Shown: piece after piece, positions 37,296 to 45,126 of the stretch
How the letters are laid out: every line of letters starts with the position of its first letter
Numbering within the stretch: position 1 is the first letter of the stretch
Source of the DNA: Pelagibius sp. Alg239-R121
GTDB lineage: Bacteria; Pseudomonadota; Alphaproteobacteria; Kiloniellales; Kiloniellaceae
Length of the DNA stretch: 64,000 nt
Direction: 5' to 3'
NCBI RefSeq assembly: GCF_947331435.1
Contig: NZ_CAMZOF010000006.1
Location: forward strand, 310,001 to 374,000
Made by a program: the position numbers and the translations under genes
Notes under the pieces: model-generated
The model's database searches: none
What the model was told of the DNA's origin: nothing
What the model saw: only the letters and a program-made list of their open reading frames with translations

Positions 37296-38099
37296 ATGTC
37301 GAAGACCAATAAGCACAAAGGAAAGCTCCGCCTTTCGAAAGTCGACATGGATCAGGAGTTGGGGCGAGAGGTCTATCATGAGCAGCTTGCGAAGCTGCAG
37401 ACCAAACTTTTGCGTATTCAACAGACTTACCTGCATACCGGAGATAATGCGGTCATTGCTTTTGAGGGTTGGGACGCGGCCGGAAAGGGGGGCACAATCC
37501 GGCGTATGTCGGCTGTTCTCGATCCGCGTGGCTTCAAGGTTTGGCCAATCGCAGCGCCCAAGCCCCATGATCTTGCGCGACATTATCTGACTCGATTTTG
37601 GGAACGCCTGCCGTCACAGGGCGAGCTCGCGGTGTTTGATAGAACCTGGTATGGCCGTGTGTTGGTCGAGCGGGTCGAGGGCTTTGCCAAGCCACGGGAA
37701 TGGAAGCGGGCCTACGAGGAGATCAATGATTTCGAACGGCTGATGACCGATAACGGTACTCGCCTGGTGAAGCTTTTCCTGCATGTCACGCCGGAGGTGC
37801 AGCTGGAGCGGTTCGAAGCGCGTCTGCATGATCCGATGAAACGCTGGAAGCTGAGCTACGAAGATTTCCGAAACCGCGACAGCCGGCCGGCCTACGAAAA
37901 GGCCATCAATGACATGTTCGAGCGAACCTCAACCAAAGCTGCGCCCTGGCACGTTATCCCGGCCAACGACAAGAAATTTGCCCGGATCGCAGCCATGGAA
38001 ATCATCGCCGACTGCCTCGCCAAAGGCGTCGATCTGAAGCCACGGCCCTTGGACGAGAAGGTGAGAGAAGAGGCCGATAAGCTATTTGGTGCGGAATGA
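37296..38099 (+). CDS. ppk2: Polyphosphate kinase 2 family protein
   Basis: Transfers phosphate between polyphosphate and nucleotides (or nucleoside monophosphates, depending on class). The 267-aa protein has the family Walker A EGWDAAGKGG (residues 57-66), the lid region and Walker B FDRTWYGR (114-121), and the NDFE segment. Length fits single-domain PPK2. I cannot assign the class (NDP, NMP or both) from sequence alone. It stands alone between non-coding regions. Confidence 0.93.
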   Translation: MSKTNKHKGKLRLSKVDMDQELGREVYHEQLAKLQTKLLRIQQTYLHTGDNAVIAFEGWDAAGKGGTIRRMSAVLDPRGFKVWPIAAPKPHDLARHYLTRFWERLPSQGELAVFDRTWYGRVLVERVEGFAKPREWKRAYEEINDFERLMTDNGTRLVKLFLHVTPEVQLERFEARLHDPMKRWKLSYEDFRNRDSRPAYEKAINDMFERTSTKAAPWHVIPANDKKFARIAAMEIIADCLAKGVDLKPRPLDEKVREEADKLFGAE

Positions 38100-38431
38100 T
38101 CAGACTCAAGCCTGAGGGCTACTCTGAAGTTCGTTGCGCCCAAGCGTTTTCTGCGCTGGGCGAACAGGACGCGTCAGCACCGCCGCTCAGCACAGTCCGA
38201 GCACACACAGACGCGTCCAGCGTCGTGGGAGCCTTAGCCAACGCGGGACAGTCAATGCAGACTTTCAGATCACGCTGACCATGATCTGAATGCGTCGCGA
38301 GACATCGATGCAGGTTCCTTTTTGTCGTTTCCGACCTGGACGTCAGATCCGGTGAGGAAGTAGGTCGCGCCAACGTGCGTGCTGATTAACCTTTGAAAAC
38401 TTCCTCGATCTGCCTTACGAGCAGGGTTGGT
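38100..38431. other. Intergenic region between ppk2 and the alkylsulfatase gene
   Basis: 332 bp where the two flanking genes converge. CGCCCA (38137-38142) and TGGGCG (38157-38162) form a bulged hairpin shortly after ppk2, extendable with the flanking GTTCG/CGAAC; no T-run follows. Nothing else is recognised, and short frames here have no ribosome-binding site. Confidence 0.4.
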
Positions 38432-40354
38432 TCACCGGACGGTCAGATTGATCCCATTCGGGTTTGTGGGGGGATCGAAGTAGGAAAAAAAGGCACGAAC
38501 ATCGTCGCGTGTCCCACCCTCCACTTTGACATCTCCGTTGTCTATCCCGGCCAGCAGGCCCGTCAATGGCGTATATGGCGTGTCCGCATGGACTGGATCG
38601 CCTTCACCGACAATGGTGACATTTCCGATCAGAATGCGGTTCATGTAGTCTTTTGTGGAGATGATCGTCAGGTCGGGTTCAGGGGGCAGTTTTTCGTGGT
38701 ATTGAACGATCCCGCGCCGGATTTCCAGCCCATGGTCTTCGTCTGTGTCCGTGAGGCGAATCCCGAGCGTGAGTTCGGTCCCGGCCGCTTTGGCCGCGTC
38801 CAGCCGCGTGGTCATCATCTCGATGATCTTTCCGGCGGGGAAGGATTGAATGACATCGGGCGAAGTGAAGGCCAGCCCTCCTTCCAATACTTCGCCGTCT
38901 AGTTCGGCGGCGGCAGTCAGCATCCAGTTTCGCCAGTTGATTGAGGTCTGCTCGGCTGCCCAGAGGCGATAGGCATTGGCTTTCAGGTTCCGGGCCTCAG
39001 TGTCGTCGGGTTCGACTCGGATGACGTAGGTTAGAAGCTCGGCGGCCCAACTAAACTTACCATCCGCGACAGCGTTTTCCGCAGTCGAGAATAGCTTGTC
39101 TCTGCCACCCATCAGATCGACATAGGCCGCCGCGCGCTCCATGCGTGGAAGCGGCTGTAGTTGCCATGGATCGGCTTCGAAAAAGCCGAGGTATCCGACA
39201 TAGATCTGGCGGACTGCATGGGCAACTGTGCCGTAAAACTCACCCAGCCAGGGATGACTTGCCAAATGATCGGGGAGGGTGACCACTTCGACCAGTTCGT
39301 CGGGAGTCATTCCGAGGTTCATGTATCGGATAGTCTGATCATGCACGAATTGAATGGCATCGCGGTAGGCGGTCAGAACCGACTGAATGTCGTCATAACC
39401 CACGACGGCCCGGCCGTGGCTCGGCGCCATGTAACGCGCGGGAAACTCACGCAGGATGTCGATGCTTTTGTACCACCGCACCGGATCGCGGAACTTGGTC
39501 CCGCGGATGGTGTGGAGGTTCGGAAAGGATTCACCCTGCAGGACTTCTGCCGATTGCAACAACTCCAGATCTGGGAACCAGGCAACGATTTCGTCCGGTG
39601 TTTCGCTCGGGACAAACTTCAACTGCACTTTCACGCCGGCAATTTCCACATCAAGAGTATCGGTGAAAGTTATGGTCGGTGGGATAAAGGTAACAGAGCC
39701 GACGAGGGCGCGCGGGCCGATGCCATCGTTGACCGATCCATTCTCGCCGTGCTCCAGGTAGGACGCGCCGGTAAAGGAGGAGCGTCGCCCTAGAATTGGG
39801 CCGAGATTGCTGGCCCAGTTGACTACGCGGTTGAGCAGCGTCTCATGCGCATAGATGTCGACCCTACCCGCCGCGACGTCCTCGGCAGAGGCGAAGGCTT
39901 TGACGCCGGCCACATGATCGATGTGATTATGGGTATAGATCACCGCCCTCACCGGCAGGTCGGTGATCCGGCGGAAGGCCTGCAAGATGGTCGCGCCTGA
40001 TTCGGCCGTCAGCGGCGGATCCACGATAATGATGCCGTCGTCGCCCACGACCATCAGGGTATTGGTGAGATCATAGCCGTAGGCCATATAGGCGCGATCC
40101 CCCATCTTCACCATCGCTTCATCCATTTTTCGCGAATGCTCGCTCAGGCGGGGATGAATCTTGGGCGAAGACTCGGTGTAGGCAAGATTTCGGCCTGAGC
40201 GTTCAAGAATGCTGATTCCAGGATCCTTGCCAAACCATAAGCCAGTTTCATCAACGTCTGCCGCTTTCGCTGACGGCGGCAGGCTCAAGAGGAAGAGGGT
40301 GACAAGCAAACAGCAAGGCGCGAGGAATTTGGGCGAGATCGGATCTTTGGCCAT
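38432..40354 (-). CDS. Exported alkylsulfatase-like metallo-beta-lactamase-fold hydrolase
   Basis: A 640-aa protein of the SdsA1/BDS1/YjcS family of alkyl sulfatases. A signal peptide (about 1-31, LLVTLFLLSLPPSAKA) is followed by the zinc-binding THNHIDH (141-147), a second metal region with ETPDEIVAWFPD, the dimerisation domain (about 400-510) and the C-terminal SCP2-like domain (about 510-640) thought to present hydrophobic substrate. Members cleave long-chain alkyl sulfates such as SDS. ATG 40354 has GGGAG 9 bases upstream. Activity on sulfate esters is inferred from family only. Confidence 0.9.
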   Translation of the reverse strand: MAKDPISPKFLAPCCLLVTLFLLSLPPSAKAADVDETGLWFGKDPGISILERSGRNLAYTESSPKIHPRLSEHSRKMDEAMVKMGDRAYMAYGYDLTNTLMVVGDDGIIIVDPPLTAESGATILQAFRRITDLPVRAVIYTHNHIDHVAGVKAFASAEDVAAGRVDIYAHETLLNRVVNWASNLGPILGRRSSFTGASYLEHGENGSVNDGIGPRALVGSVTFIPPTITFTDTLDVEIAGVKVQLKFVPSETPDEIVAWFPDLELLQSAEVLQGESFPNLHTIRGTKFRDPVRWYKSIDILREFPARYMAPSHGRAVVGYDDIQSVLTAYRDAIQFVHDQTIRYMNLGMTPDELVEVVTLPDHLASHPWLGEFYGTVAHAVRQIYVGYLGFFEADPWQLQPLPRMERAAAYVDLMGGRDKLFSTAENAVADGKFSWAAELLTYVIRVEPDDTEARNLKANAYRLWAAEQTSINWRNWMLTAAAELDGEVLEGGLAFTSPDVIQSFPAGKIIEMMTTRLDAAKAAGTELTLGIRLTDTDEDHGLEIRRGIVQYHEKLPPEPDLTIISTKDYMNRILIGNVTIVGEGDPVHADTPYTPLTGLLAGIDNGDVKVEGGTRDDVRAFFSYFDPPTNPNGINLTVR

Positions 40355-40426
40355 CGTAGGAGTCTCCCGTTGCAGATTTATTGCCTTTGTCGCCGATTTT
40401 CGTTGATGCTTTGCTGAAGTCTCCGA

Positions 40427-41593
40427 TCACTTGAGAGGATTGAGAATGATCGGCGAAGAGAACTCTTTGACGTTCCACTCGGGCCCCAGGCTATCTGATC
40501 GTATCGGATAGTATTGTGCTTCGGCACCCCAGCGAACCGGCAACTTGCCGACACGAAACAACCCTACCGTCCCCAATCCCACAGGCAGGGAAAGGCGGTC
40601 ATCGGCCTCCGCCTGCCAGTCGACCCTTATGTTGGGGGTCATGCCGATCAATTGAGTGTCGTTCAAACGCCAGTTTATGAAGTACTGGATATCGGTCTGG
40701 CTGGTGTCGTCCCGGCTGTCGTCGCCGGCATAGGACCACCAATGCTGCGCGAGCGCGCCGATGTTCCAATTGTCGAGACCGAGACCCCCGGTTTTATTGC
40801 CCAGGCGCACCGCAAGTGCGGCCGGTCCGGCTTACCATTTTCCCTGACCAAGCACCTCGTCGCTAGCTGTTGGGAATATCAGGCTCAGACCGGCACCCCA
40901 GACGAAGCCGTCGGTGCGGTTGGGACCAGCAAGGGTAAGCAGCACGCTGTCTCCGAGACCATTGGTTCGGCCGAAGGGATCGCCTGCGATGGAAGTAAGC
41001 CGGTCGTCGGTGGCAATCTCTCCCTGGTTCAGCCCAACCAGATCACCGGCGGATGAGTCTAGAGGCGAACTGATAAACTGAATGACCGGGCGAAAGATCA
41101 GATTCCAATCGCCGTTCAGGATCGGCGCGGGCATGACCGGCTGAACCTTAAGTGAATTCAGGACCTCTCGGTCATTGGCCACGTCGCCTTCGAAGATAGC
41201 GACATCGTTTTGGGTTACCAACATCCAGACATCAGACAGCGGATTACTGGATTTTTGTGCGAGTTCCTTCAGCTCGGCATCTTCAGCGAAAGGCTTTGAA
41301 ACAGCTTGTGCAACAACGTCGTTCTTAAATTCAACTTCTCCTGTAAGTTGATTTTCGGGTGAGAGTATTTGGTTAAATGCGGAGGAGGACAAAGGCGCGA
41401 ACGTCAAGAGTATCGACAGCATGCCAACAGTGACTGCTGCGAAGAAGAAGCTTGGTAACGCCCCATGCGCGCCCTGAGATGCAGGGAGCATCACACCAGC
41501 CAATTGCTGTTGAACACCCTGTCGACAGGATCTCGACTGAATACCTGCATGGACTCGTACTCTGCAAATTCTGCAGCAAGTCGAAATTGCCAC
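40427..41593 (-). pseudogene. Outer-membrane transporter-like protein interrupted by an in-frame TAA
   Basis: Two consecutive open frames in the same reading frame make up one protein of the neuromedin-U-like/putative outer-membrane transporter group: the 5' part (41593-40835; more likely start ATG 41491, which gives a signal peptide with LPSFFFAAVTVGMLSILLTF) ends SDEVLGQGKW, then TAA (40834-40832), then AGPAALAVRLGNKTGG and a beta-barrel C-terminal half (WNIGALAQHWWSYAGD, YFINWR). No shift is needed to join them, and the sequence on both sides fits the family. So one substitution inactivates the gene, unless it is a sequencing error. The 5' product would lack the last third of the barrel. 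The alkylsulfatase gene follows on the same strand. Confidence 0.75.
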
Positions 41594-41745
41594 GTGGTTG
41601 GTATTGCAATTTTAGGTTGTTTAATAAGCCAGAATCAAGTGCCGCGGTCAAGCAGAGTAGTGGGTTGCAAACAGGCGAAGACGGTTAGCGACGAAACGTT
41701 TCTTATCAGTTCGATCGATCCGTTTCTCTGGTTCGACTTCTGCCG

Positions 41746-42525
41746 TCAGCCGGTCCGGCCGTAGAAGGTCATTCTGGCTTCTTCTGACAGCGAAACTCCC
41801 GGCTTCGAATTGTAGGCGAGTACGGCGAGCATGCGCGTCCGTGCCCCCTCGTTGGGCGCGACCCTGTGGATGGCGTTCCGGCCTCTGAACAGCACGAGCG
41901 CGCCGGCATTCATCGACAGCCGCTCAACCTCGACACGCCCGTTGAGCACCTGGGCGACGCCCTCGTAATTCATCTCGCCGGCATCGGCATTCCGGGTGTC
42001 GCGGACATATTCAAAGCTGCCGCCACGCTCAGGAGGCTCGATCATCAGGGTGATCGCAAAGGAAGAGTTGTCGAAGTGCCAACCCAGTTCCTGTCCGGTC
42101 TCTGCATAGTGGATGTTGATCGAAGACAGGGAATCGGCGTAGTCGTGGAGCTCGGTCTCTCCCAGGGTTTCACAGAGGAAGTCACGGAACACTGCCGCGT
42201 TGTAAAGCGTCCGTAACGCAGAGTCGTCAGGCACCTGGTCGTCCGTAATGCAGCCCTTTGAGGAGACAACCATCCGGTTGCGCGTGTGATCGGCGGAAAA
42301 GGCCGGGTCAGGCGCGCTGAGATAGACGGTGTGGTTCTGGCTGCAGAAGTAAGCCTTGTCGCGATTGGCGCTGCCTTCTGCGCGGACAGACTCCGTCGCC
42401 TCCGGGGTCATGAATCCTGGCATCACGAGAACGCCTTTTTCATTGAGGGCCGCGCGGCAGCGGGCGCGAAAAGACTGATCTTCGAGTGGATAGGTTGTGA
42501 GGTCGACGATCCCGTCCAGTTCCAT
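41746..42525 (-). CDS. 2-oxoglutarate/Fe(II)-dependent oxygenase-like protein
   Basis: A 259-aa protein with the facial-triad pattern of this superfamily: His150-x-Asp152 in LGWHFDNSSF, a distal His220 in NAIHRVAP, and Arg229/Arg231 for 2-oxoglutarate in GARTRML. It would use oxygen and 2-oxoglutarate to hydroxylate or halogenate-type activate an unknown small molecule. The ATG at 42525 has a near-perfect AAGGAGGG. It is divergent from a LysR gene across 137 bp, which is probably its regulator. No substrate-specific family was recognised. Confidence 0.75.
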   Translation of the reverse strand: MELDGIVDLTTYPLEDQSFRARCRAALNEKGVLVMPGFMTPEATESVRAEGSANRDKAYFCSQNHTVYLSAPDPAFSADHTRNRMVVSSKGCITDDQVPDDSALRTLYNAAVFRDFLCETLGETELHDYADSLSSINIHYAETGQELGWHFDNSSFAITLMIEPPERGGSFEYVRDTRNADAGEMNYEGVAQVLNGRVEVERLSMNAGALVLFRGRNAIHRVAPNEGARTRMLAVLAYNSKPGVSLSEEARMTFYGRTG

Positions 42526-42615
42526 GGTATCCCTCCTTTTACAAGCCGGTATTCAATGAGCCGGTCTTCAGCGATCCAGGAGATACTAGCGGTTCGATAA
42601 GATTAGAAAAAATTG

Positions 42616-42638
42616 TTTTAATAGAGCTATTAAAAAAG
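42616..42638. promoter_or_regulatory. Palindromic operator-like element between oxygenase and LysR genes
   Basis: TTTTAATAG-AG-CTATTAAAA (42616-42635) is a 9-bp perfect inverted repeat with a 2-nt spacer, in an AT-rich 50-bp stretch. It is 27 bp upstream of the LysR ATG. The core AATAG-A-x-CTATT-AAAAA is shared with 31708-31726. LysR proteins bind such interrupted palindromes (T-N11-A). Confidence 0.6.
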
Positions 42639-42662
42639 AAAAACTTACTTTATGACTTGAGC

Positions 42663-43568
42663 ATGATTAGAATTACGCTTCGTCAGTGTGAGTATTTTCG
42701 TGCTGTCGCACAGAGCGGCGGAATTGCTTCTGCATCACGGAACTTGGGAGTTTCCCAACCCGCCGTCGCCCAGGCGATCACGAAGCTGGAGGCAATCACC
42801 GGCCTGGTTTTGTTTCGGCGGCTTCATGCCCGTGGCATGGATCTGACCGGACAGGGTGAGGAGTTTCTGCGTTACGCCAACGATCTCTTGAGCTGTGCCG
42901 GCAAGGTTACCAAGGCCGTTACGGAAATCGCGGACCATCGGCGGGGTACCATCCGGCTTGGCTGTTTCCAGTCGATCGCGCCGTTTTGCCTTGCACGGAT
43001 CGTGCGAGGATATCGCGAGCGGGCACCCGGTATTGCGCTGGAAGTCTCGGAAAAGCTCCAGGACGAACTGACGGATGCCATTGAGGGGAACGAACTGGAC
43101 CTGGCTATCATGTACGACCTTGGCCTGGACCCAGGCCGGATGAGCTGGCAGGAACTTTCCGCTGCGCCGCCTTATCTGATTGTGCCTCCCGGTCACCGGC
43201 TCGCAGAAAGAAATCGCGTGTCCATTCGGGAGATCGCGTCAGAGGACTACATCCTTTTCGACGCTCCCCAGAGCAGGGAGTACTTCTTTGCGATCTTCGA
43301 GCGCCACGGCATTCGGCCTCGTATCGGCCTTCGCTCCACATCGATCGAATCCGTCCGCTGCAGTGTCGGCAACGGTCTCGGTGTTTCGATCCTCGCCATG
43401 CGCCCGGCGTCGGACGAAACCTATGACGGACAGCGGGTTGTTTCGCTCGAGCTGGAGGAAATCCTGCCGCCGACCCGCATCGTGATCGCATATCCAAAGG
43501 ATCGCACGCCAGGTGAGCTGCTGCTCCCCTTTGTGCGCTTTTGCCAGGACGTTTTTACGGACCTGTAG
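42663..43568 (+). CDS. LysR-family transcriptional regulator
   Basis: A 301-aa LysR regulator: N-terminal winged HTH (1-60, ITLRQCEYFRAVAQSGGIASASRNLGVSQPAVAQAI in parts) and a periplasmic-binding-like effector domain (about 90-295, GTIRLGCFQSIAP onward). The ATG at 42663 is preferred to TTG 42657. The effector is unknown. It is divergent from the oxygenase gene, the classical LysR arrangement, and converges with trpE. Confidence 0.9.
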   Translation: MIRITLRQCEYFRAVAQSGGIASASRNLGVSQPAVAQAITKLEAITGLVLFRRLHARGMDLTGQGEEFLRYANDLLSCAGKVTKAVTEIADHRRGTIRLGCFQSIAPFCLARIVRGYRERAPGIALEVSEKLQDELTDAIEGNELDLAIMYDLGLDPGRMSWQELSAAPPYLIVPPGHRLAERNRVSIREIASEDYILFDAPQSREYFFAIFERHGIRPRIGLRSTSIESVRCSVGNGLGVSILAMRPASDETYDGQRVVSLELEEILPPTRIVIAYPKDRTPGELLLPFVRFCQDVFTDL

Positions 43569-43580
43569 GACCTGAAGCCT

Positions 43581-45122
43581 TCAAATATTGGACTTCTGAG
43601 AAGCGAACCTGACCGCTTCCTCTGCGGCACGCACAAGGGCGCGGGCCTTGTTGCGGCATTCCTGGTATTCGCCCTCGGGAACGCTGTCGGCGACCACGCC
43701 GCCGCCGGCCTGGATGTAGATGGTGTTGTCTTTGACAACGGCGGTGCGCAGGGCGATGCAGGTATCCATGGTACCGGTTGCGCCGAAGTAGCCGACGGCG
43801 CCCGCGTAAATGCCACGGCGGTCCGGCTCCAGCTCGTCGATGATCTCCATGGCCCGGACCTTGGGGGCGCCGGAAACTGTACCGGCCGGAAAGCCGGCAT
43901 AGAGCGCTTTCATGGCGTCGTATTGCGCGTCCAACTCGCCGTCCACGTTGGAGACGATGTGCATGACGTGGCTGTAGAGCTCGACCAGCATCTTTTCGGT
44001 GACCTTCACCGAACCGACCTTTGCGACACGTCCGACGTCGTTGCGGCCCAGGTCGAGCAGCATCAGATGCTCCGCAAGTTCCTTGGGGTCGGACAGCAGG
44101 TCGGCAGCCAGCTCCTTGTCTTCCTGCGGCGTGGCCCCACGCTTGCGGGTGCCGGCGATGGGCCGGATCGTCACCTGTCCGTCGCGCAGGCGCACCAGGA
44201 TCTCCGGGCTGGAGCCGACGATCGAGAAGTCGCCCAGGTTCAGATAGAAGAGAAAAGGCGAGGGGTTGATCCGGCGCAGGGCCCGGTAAAACGCGAAAGG
44301 CGGCAGCTCGAACGGGATTGCGAAACGTTGGGAGAGCACGACCTGAAAGATGTCGCCGGCCAGGATGTACTCCTTGGCCTTGTCGACCATTTGGTGAAAT
44401 TCCGCTTGAGTGACGTTGGACGTCGGCTCCGGCAGGACTGTATCGCCCATGTAGACGTCCCGGCCGCGCGGCACCGGCTGTTCGAAATCGTTGACCACTG
44501 CGGACAGGCGAGCGTAAGCGGCCTCGTAGGCATCGCGCGCGGAAACAGCATCATCGGGCCAGACCGGTGTGACAACCGTCACCTGATCCTCTACCCGGTC
44601 GAAGATGGCGATGACCGTCGGACGAATGAACATACCGTCCGGAACGCCCAGGAAGTCGGGGTTCTGGTCGGGAAGATGTTCCATCAGACGCACGGTTTCA
44701 TAGCCCAGGTAACCGATCACAGCCGAGGCCATGGGCGGCAGGCCTTGGGGCAGATCGATGCGGCTTTCCGCGACCAGCGCCCGCAGGCTATCCAGCGCAC
44801 CACCGTCCAGAGGATTGAAGGTTTCCAGATCCTGCAATGCGTTCCGGTTGATTTCCGCCTGATCGCCACGGCAGCGCCATATGACGTCCGGTTTGAATCC
44901 GAGGAAGGAATAGCGGCCGATATTGGTGCCGCCTTCGACCGACTCAAAGAGGACGGAATTTGGCTGCCCTTCGGCGAGCTTCAAAAACGCTGAAACCGGC
45001 GTTTCCAGATCGGCGATCAAGGTGGTCCAGACCACCTGCGCTGCACCGGTCCCATAAATCTCGGCGAAGCCGTCGAATTCCAGGCCATCAGATTTGGGCC
45101 CAGATGATTCCTGCATGCTCAT
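43581..45122 (-). CDS. trpE: Anthranilate synthase component I
   Basis: Converts chorismate and ammonia to anthranilate. The 513-aa protein has the N-terminal Trp-binding region (with ESVEGGTNIGRYSFLG) and the chorismate-binding domain with RDGQVTIRPIAGTRKRG, DLGRNDVGRVA, HIVSNVDGEL and GTVSGAPKVRAMEIIDELE. Its glutaminase partner trpG is 15 kb downstream in the same orientation. It starts only 4 bp after ppiD, without a clear ribosome-binding site, so it is probably translated from the ppiD message and there is no room for a trp leader/attenuator here. Confidence 0.96.
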   Translation of the reverse strand: MSMQESSGPKSDGLEFDGFAEIYGTGAAQVVWTTLIADLETPVSAFLKLAEGQPNSVLFESVEGGTNIGRYSFLGFKPDVIWRCRGDQAEINRNALQDLETFNPLDGGALDSLRALVAESRIDLPQGLPPMASAVIGYLGYETVRLMEHLPDQNPDFLGVPDGMFIRPTVIAIFDRVEDQVTVVTPVWPDDAVSARDAYEAAYARLSAVVNDFEQPVPRGRDVYMGDTVLPEPTSNVTQAEFHQMVDKAKEYILAGDIFQVVLSQRFAIPFELPPFAFYRALRRINPSPFLFYLNLGDFSIVGSSPEILVRLRDGQVTIRPIAGTRKRGATPQEDKELAADLLSDPKELAEHLMLLDLGRNDVGRVAKVGSVKVTEKMLVELYSHVMHIVSNVDGELDAQYDAMKALYAGFPAGTVSGAPKVRAMEIIDELEPDRRGIYAGAVGYFGATGTMDTCIALRTAVVKDNTIYIQAGGGVVADSVPEGEYQECRNKARALVRAAEEAVRFASQKSNI

Positions 45123-45126
45123 GGGA

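Noticed and set aside
38119-38373. 84-codon minus-strand frame between ppk2 and the alkylsulfatase gene
   Set aside because: Low-complexity translation without start signals or family.
40808-40834. Frameshift between the two outer-membrane protein halves
   Set aside because: Both halves are in the same frame (stop at 40834-40832, second part resumes directly); the lesion is a nonsense codon, not a shift.
40832-40834. Recoding of the stop codon (selenocysteine or pyrrolysine)
   Set aside because: The codon is UAA, which is not used for either; no special downstream structure was seen.
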